From NCBI GenBank assembly GCA_046050145.1, contig JBJOQC010000019.1:1-8427 (forward strand): a DNA stretch of 8,427 nt, read 5' to 3'. Below, one piece after another: positions 1 through 4,990 of this stretch. Numbering within the stretch: position 1 is the stretch's first letter; each line of letters begins with the position of its first letter. Origin of the DNA: CAYZPE01 sp046050145. GTDB lineage: Bacteria > Patescibacteriota > Minisyncoccia > Phycocordibacterales > CAYZPE01. The notes under the pieces were generated by a model, which made no database searches, was not told where the DNA came from, and saw nothing but the letters and a program-made list of their open reading frames with translations. The translations under genes were made by a program, and so were the position numbers.

Positions 1-45
1 AGAAATAGCTTTTTTAAGTTTTTCTTGTACACATTCAACTTTCAT
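1..45 (-). CDS. dnaN: DNA polymerase III beta sliding clamp, N-terminal fragment (cut by window edge)
   Basis: The minus strand reads an ATG at 45-43 followed by 14 sense codons that run off the window, giving MKVECVQEKLKKAIS. This matches the usual start of bacterial beta clamps, where a first beta strand (MK-x-E/C) leads into the helix EKLKKAIS. The clamp is a ring-shaped dimer that tethers the replicative polymerase to DNA. Only 15 residues are visible, so the call rests on this short match plus position: dnaN is the normal gene downstream of dnaA on the same strand. There is no Shine-Dalgarno sequence before the ATG. A TATAAT at 69-74 (minus strand) with TATACA at 92-97 and a 17-bp spacer could be its promoter. 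Confidence 0.83.
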   Translation of the reverse strand, partial: MKVECVQEKLKKAIS

Positions 46-68
46 ATAGATGGGTTTTTAAAATGTTT

Positions 69-97
69 ATTATATTAGGGGTGTGTATATGTGTATA
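69..97 (-). promoter_or_regulatory. Possible dnaN promoter overlapping the origin repeats
   Basis: On the minus strand TATACA (97-92), a 17-bp spacer and a perfect TATAAT (74-69) form a sigma70-type arrangement. The predicted start is near 62, leaving a 17-nt leader without a ribosome binding site. The -35 matches TTGACA at four of six positions. It lies inside the tandem ATATACACA repeats, so a protein bound there would compete with RNA polymerase. The tract is AT-rich, so a chance match is possible. Confidence 0.4.
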
Positions 98-98
98 T
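82..98 (-). repeat. Tandem DnaA-box-like 9-mers ATATACACA
   Basis: Two copies of TGTGTATAT on the plus strand (82-90 and 90-98, sharing one base) read ATATACACA on the minus strand. Each differs from TTATCCACA at positions 1 and 5 and keeps the CACA core. A third exact copy lies in the dnaA promoter region at 1694-1702. I saw no copy inside any coding region when scanning by eye. They are plausible variant DnaA boxes. Confidence 0.5.
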
Positions 99-245
99 CT
101 TTCTTGGTGGCTCTAGTTGGCTATAAAACAAGAAGGGGTTCGGGTCTATTTTGTTAATAAGTCTCTTGGTATTTATGATAACTTCATGAATAGTGAGTTT
201 TATTTACTGTTACCCCCAAAACATACCCCTCTCTATCTATATGCT

Positions 246-275
246 ATACCCACATAATACACATGTTTTTCCACA
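246..275 (+). promoter_or_regulatory. Cluster of three DnaA-box-like sites beside the dnaA stop codon
   Basis: Three same-direction 9-mers lie here: ATACCCACA (246-254), TAATACACA (255-263) and TTTTCCACA (267-275). The last fits TTWTNCACA exactly; the other two match TTATCCACA at seven of nine positions. The final site is only 2 bp from the dnaA stop codon. The array is consistent with cooperative DnaA loading, but only the third site is individually convincing. Confidence 0.5.
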
Positions 276-277
276 AC

Positions 278-1624
278 TTACAACACCATTGAGCGTATCT
301 GGTTTATCTCTTGCTCTAAACTTTGGTTTGTTTTTATTTCATTCTTAATTTTTTCACAAGAATGCATGACGGTTGTATGGTCTCTTCCTCCTAATTTTTG
401 ACCTATTGAAGGATACGAAATGTTAAAATCCTCTCTTAATATATACATAATAAGTTGGCGAGGTTTGATAATTTCTTTCTTTCGAGTTTTTTCATATATA
501 CTCTCCTCTTCGATATTGTAGAAATCGGCGATTATTTTAATAACTTCCTTAGGGGAAATTGTTTTTTTAGGTTTAGCACTGTTTTTTATAAGGCTTTTTA
601 TTTCATTTATATTCAACTCCTTTCCTTTGAGTTGGGATTGGCAGATAACTGAGTTTAAGACACCCTCAAGTTCTCGAATATTTCCTGTAACAGAAGCTGC
701 AAGAAAGTTTATGATTTCGTCAGTAAGTGGAAAATTTTGGATTTGAGACTTTGTTTTAAGTATTGCTACACGTGATTCATGATCTGGTTGAGGCACATCT
801 ATGATCATTCCTGCACTAAAACGAGATCGGAGTCGGTCTTCAAGGTTGGGTATAAAGTTAGGGTGTTTATCTGAAGAAAAGATAATTTGTTTATTGTTGT
901 CGTACAGGGTGTTAAAAAGATGAAAAAGCTCCTCTTGAGTCTTTTCTGTATTAGAGAAAAACTGGATATCATCCATAATTAAAACATCATATTTACGATA
1001 TTTTTCTTTAAAGTAGTTTGTTTTATTCTCTTTTAGAGAGTTTAAATAATCCAAAGTAAATTTTTCAGAAGTTACATAATGAACTCTTTTTTCTGTCGAA
1101 GAGTTTTTAATATGGTTCCCTATTGCTTGGATAAGGTGGGTTTTCCCTCGGCCGGTGTCTCCATAAAGAAATAAGGGGTTATAGGTTATCCCAGGTCTTT
1201 TGATAACAGCTTGAGATGCTGCGAAAGCAAGCTCATTAAAAGGTCCAACAACAAAATTATCAAAAGTATATCGAGGGTTAAGGTTGTCTTCTTTGTTTAT
1301 ATAGAGGTCTTGAAATGGTAATTCCCCAAAATTTTTAACAGAAATCTCTTTTTCAGGCTCTTTTTTCTTTACATCTGGACGTACAACGATAAATTCAATA
1401 GATCGAACATGTTCAGATATTCCACGAAGTGTTTTGAGAATAAGGCTGTAAAACTTTGTTGTGAGCCACTCTTTTGTGAACACATTTGGGACACTAAGGT
1501 GAACAGTACCGTCATCTACCCGTACAATAGAAGTGTCTTTAAACCACATACTGAAGTTTGCTTTCGATACAGCAAGTTCAAGTTCAACAAGTGCAGTCTC
1601 CCAGATTTTCTTAGGTTCATTCAT
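278..1624 (-). CDS. dnaA: Chromosomal replication initiator protein DnaA
   Basis: DnaA binds DnaA boxes at oriC as an ATP-loaded filament, melts the DNA and recruits the helicase. The 448-residue product is of normal length and has all four domains. Domain I (about 5-75) has the IWETAL...FSMWF pattern. A short linker (about 82-115) follows. The AAA+ core carries Walker A GDTGRGKT (155-162), Walker B VLIMDDIQF (214-222), sensor I around FSSDKHP (249-255), the arginine-finger segment DRLRSRF (263-269) and sensor II GNIRELEGVLN (314-324). Domain IV has the DNA-binding signature GGRDHTTVMH (412-421). The P-loop differs slightly from the common GGVGLGKT form. The start MNEPKKIW gives the standard domain I and lies 8 nt after a perfect TATAAT, so the mRNA is probably nearly leaderless. 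It is divergent from rpmH and followed by the oriC candidate and dnaN. Confidence 0.98.
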   Translation of the reverse strand: MNEPKKIWETALVELELAVSKANFSMWFKDTSIVRVDDGTVHLSVPNVFTKEWLTTKFYSLILKTLRGISEHVRSIEFIVVRPDVKKKEPEKEISVKNFGELPFQDLYINKEDNLNPRYTFDNFVVGPFNELAFAASQAVIKRPGITYNPLFLYGDTGRGKTHLIQAIGNHIKNSSTEKRVHYVTSEKFTLDYLNSLKENKTNYFKEKYRKYDVLIMDDIQFFSNTEKTQEELFHLFNTLYDNNKQIIFSSDKHPNFIPNLEDRLRSRFSAGMIIDVPQPDHESRVAILKTKSQIQNFPLTDEIINFLAASVTGNIRELEGVLNSVICQSQLKGKELNINEIKSLIKNSAKPKKTISPKEVIKIIADFYNIEEESIYEKTRKKEIIKPRQLIMYILREDFNISYPSIGQKLGGRDHTTVMHSCEKIKNEIKTNQSLEQEINQIRSMVL

Positions 1625-1632
1625 GATTGGTT

Positions 1633-1638
1633 ATTATA
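1633..1638 (-). promoter_or_regulatory. dnaA -10 box, predicted near-leaderless start
   Basis: The minus strand reads TATAAT at 1638-1633, within an ATATATAAT context. The predicted transcription start near 1626 is about 2 nt before the dnaA ATG at 1624, leaving no room for a Shine-Dalgarno site. I found no good -35 hexamer at 16-18 bp, so the call rests on the perfect -10 and its position. Confidence 0.55.
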
Positions 1639-1693
1639 TATGGTAAGTTGAAGTCCTAGAACTTGAACAAAGTCAGTCTTTATGTTTATAACC

Positions 1694-1702
1694 TGTGTAT
1701 AT
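1694..1702 (-). promoter_or_regulatory. Third copy of the ATATACACA 9-mer, in the dnaA/rpmH divergent region
   Basis: The plus strand TGTGTATAT is identical to the two origin-side copies at 82-98 and has the same orientation. It lies about 55 bp upstream of the dnaA -10 box and about 35 bp upstream of the rpmH -35. If the 9-mer is a variant DnaA box, this would be the autoregulatory site often found in dnaA promoters. Confidence 0.4.
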
Positions 1703-1735
1703 GTTGTGAGTAAGGTACTGTCTTCGTAAAGAAAC

Positions 1736-1763
1736 TTGTTTTTTAAAAACAAATATGTATAAT
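1736..1763 (+). promoter_or_regulatory. rpmH-rnpA-yidC promoter, predicted leaderless
   Basis: TTGTTT (1736-1741), a 16-bp spacer and a perfect TATAAT (1758-1763) form a good sigma70-type promoter. The predicted start is at about 1770, with the rpmH ATG at 1771, so the transcript should begin at or within a base or two of the start codon. A weaker second candidate, TTGAAC (1663-1668) and TATAAC (1687-1692) with an 18-bp spacer, lies upstream and would give a leader of about 70 nt. Confidence 0.75.
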
Positions 1764-1770
1764 TTCTTCC

Positions 1771-1905
1771 ATGTCTTTCACATACAATCCAAGGAAAAAG
1801 AAACGAGCACAATCCCACGGTTTTTTGGTTCGCCAAAAAAAGGCCGGCGGTAGACGTGTTATAAAGTCTCGTAGACAGAAAGGAAGACGAAAACTCTCTG
1901 TATAG
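1771..1905 (+). CDS. rpmH: Large ribosomal subunit protein bL34
   Basis: This 44-residue basic protein is a structural component of the 50S subunit that sits deep in 23S rRNA. The sequence shows the complete L34 pattern: TYNPRKKKRAQSHGFLVR (4-21), then RRVIKSRRQKGRRKLSV at the C-terminus (28-44), matching the family's T-x-QPSKRKR-x-HGFR and RRAKGRKRLSV signatures. Length is typical. It opens the plus-strand rpmH-rnpA-yidC operon and is followed by rnpA after only 15 bp. There is no Shine-Dalgarno sequence. A TATAAT ending 7 nt before the ATG suggests leaderless translation. Confidence 0.97.
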   Translation: MSFTYNPRKKKRAQSHGFLVRQKKAGGRRVIKSRRQKGRRKLSV

Positions 1906-1920
1906 TATATATTTTAGTAT

Positions 1921-2256
1921 ATGCTCCCCTCTTCTCGGAGAATACCAAGGAAACTCTATGCAATAAAAGGGGTTTTTTTTCATTCAAAATTTATAACCCT
2001 AAAACTTACAAAGACTAATTCTCCACAAGTAACGAGATGTTCTGTGTCTGTTTCTAAAAAAATAGATAAGAGTGCTGTTGTGAGGAATAAGATAAGACGA
2101 AGGGTTTACTCAATACTTGAAACGGAGCTTAATTTATTAAAACCAAACCTACTTTTGTTTTTGCAAGCAAAAAAAGGAATAGAAACATCTTCTTTTGTGG
2201 ACCTTAAAGATGATGTTGTTGGTTTGCTACAAAAAGCGAAGGTTGTTTCTTTTTGA
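1921..2256 (+). CDS. rnpA: Ribonuclease P protein component
   Basis: RnpA is the small basic protein that binds RNase P RNA and helps it cut the 5' leader from pre-tRNA. The 111-residue product has the family's signature RNR region at about 45-61 (SKKIDKSAVVRNKIRRR), equivalent to S-R/K-K-x-x-x-AVVRN-R/K-I-K/R-R. It also has the usual N-terminal aromatic/basic stretch RRIPRKLYAIKGVFFHSKF. The start at 1921 gives MLPSSRRIPRKL, a common start in CPR homologues. It lies 15 bp after rpmH, with an AT-rich gap and no Shine-Dalgarno sequence. It ends with TGA, which shows that TGA is a stop here. Codons around 1967-1980 contain a G4T8 run, a place where sequencing or transcription slippage could occur; the frame is intact as given. 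Confidence 0.94.
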   Translation: MLPSSRRIPRKLYAIKGVFFHSKFITLKLTKTNSPQVTRCSVSVSKKIDKSAVVRNKIRRRVYSILETELNLLKPNLLLFLQAKKGIETSSFVDLKDDVVGLLQKAKVVSF

Positions 2257-2287
2257 TTTTAAGAGGTTTAAAGGCTAGAATAGTCCA

Positions 2288-3016
2288 ATGCAAACAGGAA
2301 TTTTCTTTACTTTTTTTTATCAACCTCTCTACAATGGTCTTATTTTTTTGATGGATGTGCTTCCGTGGATTGATGCGGGGGTAGCTGTTATTCTCTTTAC
2401 TATCATAGTAAAACTTATACTCTTCCCCCTTTCTCGCACATCTGTTCGTACACAGTTTTTAATAAAAAAATACGACAAAGAACTTAAGGATATTCGCGAA
2501 ACATACAAAAGTGATCGCCAAGAGCAAGCTCTTCGAACAATGAATTTCTATAAGGAGAAGAAAATTAACCCTTTTTCAAGTTTACTTCTTCTGTTTATTC
2601 AATTACCTATTATATTTGCTCTTTATAGAGTGTTTACTGCCTCAAGCCTTCCCGCAATAGACACCCTCTCCCTCTACTCTTTTGTTCCACAACCTGAGCT
2701 TGTAAAGGTTTACTTCCTTGGTCTTATTGATATAGCTTCAAAGAGTGTACCTCTTGCCTTCCTAGCGGCCCTTACGAGCTTTTACCAGATAAAGTTCTCA
2801 CTTCCACCCGCAAATACTACACCTTCAGGAAATCAATTCAAAGATGATTTCGCACGAAGTATGAGGATACAAATGCAGTATGTATTTCCTGTTTTTGTTG
2901 CTGTGCTTGCGTATAGTTTCTCCGCAGCCTTGGCTCTTTATTGGATTACAAGTAACCTGTTTATGATTGGTCAGGAGATCTATATAAAAAGAGAGATGGT
3001 GAGGATTCATGGGTAG
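2288..3016 (+). CDS. yidC: YidC/Oxa1-family membrane protein insertase
   Basis: YidC inserts membrane proteins into the cytoplasmic membrane, alone or with SecYEG. At 242 residues this is the short form, without the large periplasmic domain of Gram-negative YidC. Visible parts are an amphipathic N-terminus (1-27), TM1 (about 28-48, ending ILFPLSRTSVRTQ), the charged cytoplasmic C1 hairpin (about 55-95), TM2 (97-116, LLLLFIQLPIIFALYRVF), TM3 (about 143-165) and the conserved C-terminal membrane pair ending in ALYWITSNLFMIGQE. The groove arginine of TM1 appears to be a lysine (K42, in IIVKLILFPL), a charge-conserving change. It follows rnpA by 31 bp. The yidD and jag/khpB genes that often flank yidC are absent. 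Transcription ends at the hairpin 17 bp downstream. Confidence 0.96.
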   Translation: MQTGIFFTFFYQPLYNGLIFLMDVLPWIDAGVAVILFTIIVKLILFPLSRTSVRTQFLIKKYDKELKDIRETYKSDRQEQALRTMNFYKEKKINPFSSLLLLFIQLPIIFALYRVFTASSLPAIDTLSLYSFVPQPELVKVYFLGLIDIASKSVPLAFLAALTSFYQIKFSLPPANTTPSGNQFKDDFARSMRIQMQYVFPVFVAVLAYSFSAALALYWITSNLFMIGQEIYIKREMVRIHG

Positions 3017-3032
3017 AAATAGCACAGGAAGA

Positions 3033-3073
3033 TAATAAAAAACCACCCAAGAACTAAGGGTGGTTTTTTATTA
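3033..3073. terminator. Bidirectional intrinsic terminator between convergent operons
   Basis: A perfect inverted repeat pairs 3033-3048 with 3058-3073 around a 9-nt AAGAACTAA loop. The GC core is CCACCC/GGGTGG. It is flanked by A6 on the left and T6 on the right, so either strand produces a stem followed by a U tract. It starts 17 nt after the yidC stop and lies 5 nt beyond the stop of the opposing gene at 3078, so it should terminate both operons. Confidence 0.94.
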
Positions 3074-3077
3074 CAAC

Positions 3078-4322
3078 TTAGTTTTCTTCTATTGAGTTGA
3101 TTCGTACCCTCCAGAGAGAATCATCTTTTTTATTGGTAAACACTATATAGTCTTCGTTTACTGAAAGAACTAGATTGATCATGTCGATATCTTGTCGAGC
3201 TTCTGTTGTGGGGTTTGTAAGGAGTGTTGTGATTCCAGACTCAAGGTCTACTTTCCACATTTCATCAGAAAAGGTTACTTTGCCTTGGTACCAAGTATCA
3301 GGAAAATTTCCAAAGAGAGATTCTTTTGGCACTGCGCAATACACTACATCTTTTTCAGTTCTACTCCATACACATTTCTCAGGGAGTGTTTGAAGTGGAA
3401 AGCTCGCTGTTTGCTTTGTTTTGCTGTCGAAGATAGCTGTTTGTGTAAGACCCCCAATGTTTTCTGTATAAAGGACACGTACAGCGTCAGGTGCAACAAG
3501 GGTTGTAAGTGCGGTAGCTGCTAAGGTCTTTTCAAGAGATAGGGTTGTTCTGTTGAGAAGGTAGAGTATTCCCCTTTCCCCAAAAGAAGCTTTTGTAGTA
3601 AGAGCAAGTGTATTTGAAGATGGCCATGAAACTATAAATTCTTTTAGTGGAGATTCTATAATCTCATTCCTTTTTGTGCCGTCAGGGTTTGTTTCGATAC
3701 CCACACTTCCATCTACAGTTTCTGTTAAAAAGAATATTTTTGTTTGTTGTGGAGAGACTGCGAGAGTTTGTATGTTTTGTGGAAGAAAGCTTCCTTCGAG
3801 AGTTTGAGGGTTTACCCCATCCTCTATATTTGTTGATGTTGCACTCTTAAGTTTTGCGTAAAAGCTCTCTATGGTTACCTTGTCTTCTTTTAAATACCTA
3901 ATGATCACCCCAGACCCATTTTCTGTCCAAACACTTTCATATATTTTTGGAATAGTGGTGTTTGATATTTTTGCAGGAGAAACCTTTTCAAGAGAGGTTT
4001 CAAAGATATGTCCTGTTGCTTTGTCTATGAAACGTACTACATCTCCTTTTGTTAGACGTACTATTCCTGCACCAGATGTTGGGTTTTTTGATATTTGTTG
4101 TAGGCGAGGAATTTGGCTTGTTGGGAGACTGTTTGAATCTATACCGTTCTCACCTACTACTCCCCCTTCAGTTGAGGTCTCACCGTCTCCTGAAGGAAAA
4201 AAATTATCTATATCGACACTGTCTGTTTCAGTACTTTCTCCTTGAGGTTTGTAAGTAAATAAGAAAATACCAGCAATGATGAGTCCGATAGCAAGCATTA
4301 CAATAAGTATTTTTTTGAGCAT
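3078..4322 (-). CDS. Membrane-anchored protein with probable beta-propeller domain, function unknown
   Basis: The product is 414 residues. A basic MLKK start leads into one strongly hydrophobic segment (about 4-23) with no clear cleavage site, so it is probably an N-terminal anchor with the rest outside the membrane. A low-complexity acidic/Ser/Gly linker follows (about 27-80). The rest is beta-rich, with repeated units of hydrophobic strands and turns such as TLAVSPQQTKIFFLT (186-200), EFIVSWPSSNTLALTT (228-243), VRVLYTEN (281-288) and VLSVNEDYIVFTNK (385-398), resembling WD40/TolB-type blades. I recognise the stretch VRFIDKATGHIFET and its downstream NTTIPKIYESVW as a style common in CPR hypothetical proteins, without known function. 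The start at 4322 is preferred over an ATG/Met 13 codons upstream, because it begins just before the membrane segment and lies 4 bp after the preceding stop. It is the last gene of the operon. Confidence 0.8.
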   Translation of the reverse strand: MLKKILIVMLAIGLIIAGIFLFTYKPQGESTETDSVDIDNFFPSGDGETSTEGGVVGENGIDSNSLPTSQIPRLQQISKNPTSGAGIVRLTKGDVVRFIDKATGHIFETSLEKVSPAKISNTTIPKIYESVWTENGSGVIIRYLKEDKVTIESFYAKLKSATSTNIEDGVNPQTLEGSFLPQNIQTLAVSPQQTKIFFLTETVDGSVGIETNPDGTKRNEIIESPLKEFIVSWPSSNTLALTTKASFGERGILYLLNRTTLSLEKTLAATALTTLVAPDAVRVLYTENIGGLTQTAIFDSKTKQTASFPLQTLPEKCVWSRTEKDVVYCAVPKESLFGNFPDTWYQGKVTFSDEMWKVDLESGITTLLTNPTTEARQDIDMINLVLSVNEDYIVFTNKKDDSLWRVRINSIEEN

Positions 4323-4326
4323 ATTT

Positions 4327-4989
4327 TTATAATCCAAGAGTTTCTTTTGAAGTAAAAGCATCTACACAAGGGACCACCACCTTATCGTCTGAGTCTCTAC
4401 TCACACTTATCATTGCTGTAAGACACCTGTCTTCTGTTTGTGCTGATGTTTCAGATCCTGTTTTGTTTATGCATTGAAATTGTGATCTTTGTGTAGAACT
4501 GCTAAGAAATTTAAAACAAAATTTTTGACCAGCTTGTGTTGCTGGAGGGGTTAGGCCTGATGTATCCACCGGGTTTGCTGGGGGTTTTGATGATGTTTGA
4601 GGTACTGTTTTAGCAGCATTTTCTGCTGTTTTTAAGAATTTAAAACTCACAAGGTCAGGATTAATAGTATAAAGGATTAGCCAAGACATAACGGCAAGGA
4701 TAATACCCCCTATTGCCTCTCCTATTCGTCGACTTGCTTCACTCTTTGCAAATGGAGATTCACTTCCCATGTGTTTCAACCCTTCGAAAGTAATAACAAC
4801 AAAAGCAAGGGCTATAGTTGATCCAATAAGGATTTTATAGAGCGCCCCAAGGTATGAAGCGAGGTTGATTGGTTGATTTGCTGTTACTCCAGGTAAGTCA
4901 CTTACTAAGGGAATATATGTTACCTCTGCGGACACAAAGAGAGGGCTTACAAGGGTTGCTATAAGTATGTAAAAAAATATTTTTTTCAT
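4327..4989 (-). CDS. Type IV secretion system pilin-like membrane protein with Cys-rich tail
   Basis: The 220-residue product starts with a clear signal peptide (MKKIFFYILIATLVSPLFVSA, cleavage predicted near 21/22). Two membrane helices follow, at about 48-70 and 90-108, separated by a short polar loop GSESPFAKSEASRRI. The second ends in LILYTINPDLV. This helix-loop-helix with the ILxTINPDL ending is the pattern of the CPR-type T4SS pilin (VirB2/TrbC-like) family. Unusually for a pilin, about 110 residues follow: a Pro/Ser/Thr linker (about 125-153), then a region with four cysteines (158, 173, 189, 208) that could form two disulfides. An upstream in-frame start at 5055 would add 22 residues before the signal peptide and overlap the preceding gene. 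The start at 4989 is chosen because it gives a normal signal peptide and a 1-bp gap. VirB2-like assembly is inferred from family and context only. Confidence 0.75.
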   Translation of the reverse strand: MKKIFFYILIATLVSPLFVSAEVTYIPLVSDLPGVTANQPINLASYLGALYKILIGSTIALAFVVITFEGLKHMGSESPFAKSEASRRIGEAIGGIILAVMSWLILYTINPDLVSFKFLKTAENAAKTVPQTSSKPPANPVDTSGLTPPATQAGQKFCFKFLSSSTQRSQFQCINKTGSETSAQTEDRCLTAMISVSRDSDDKVVVPCVDAFTSKETLGL

Positions 4990-4990
4990 A

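Larger units (their letters stand above)
46..277. other. Candidate chromosomal replication origin (oriC) in the dnaA-dnaN gap
   Basis: This 232-bp stretch has no open reading frame of note and lies between dnaA and dnaN, the most common bacterial oriC location. On the dnaN side (82-98) it carries two tandem copies of ATATACACA, read on the minus strand. Next to them is a C/G run (77-81) and then a very AT-rich tract (about 54-77), a plausible unwinding element. On the dnaA side (246-275) there are three same-direction 9-mers ending in CACA, of which TTTTCCACA fits the DnaA-box consensus TTWTNCACA. The middle (about 140-210) is AT-rich without clear repeats. No perfect TTATCCACA is present, so origin function is inferred from synteny and box-like motifs. 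GC-skew over the whole chromosome would be the natural test. Confidence 0.6.

Noticed and set aside
99..136. Inverted repeat CTTTCTTG / CAAGAAGG around a 22-nt loop in the dnaA-dnaN gap
   Set aside because: An 8-bp stem with one wobble pair, a large loop and no T tract is too weak for a terminator and could occur by chance.
210..251. Three TTACCC/ATACCC hexamers at irregular spacing
   Set aside because: Short C-rich hexamers with uneven spacing and no known binding protein; not enough to call a regulatory array.
1621..1983. 120-codon minus-strand open frame across the dnaA/rpmH gap
   Set aside because: It overlaps the promoters, all of rpmH and the start of rnpA, has no family resemblance and looks like an antisense shadow.
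3251..3259. DnaA-box-like CTTTCCACA
   Set aside because: It is an isolated near-match inside a coding region, away from the origin, and expected by chance.
3871..4245. 124-codon plus-strand open frame
   Set aside because: It is antisense to the propeller-like gene, has no start signal, and its low-complexity content mirrors the Ser/Gly/Glu linker of the real gene.
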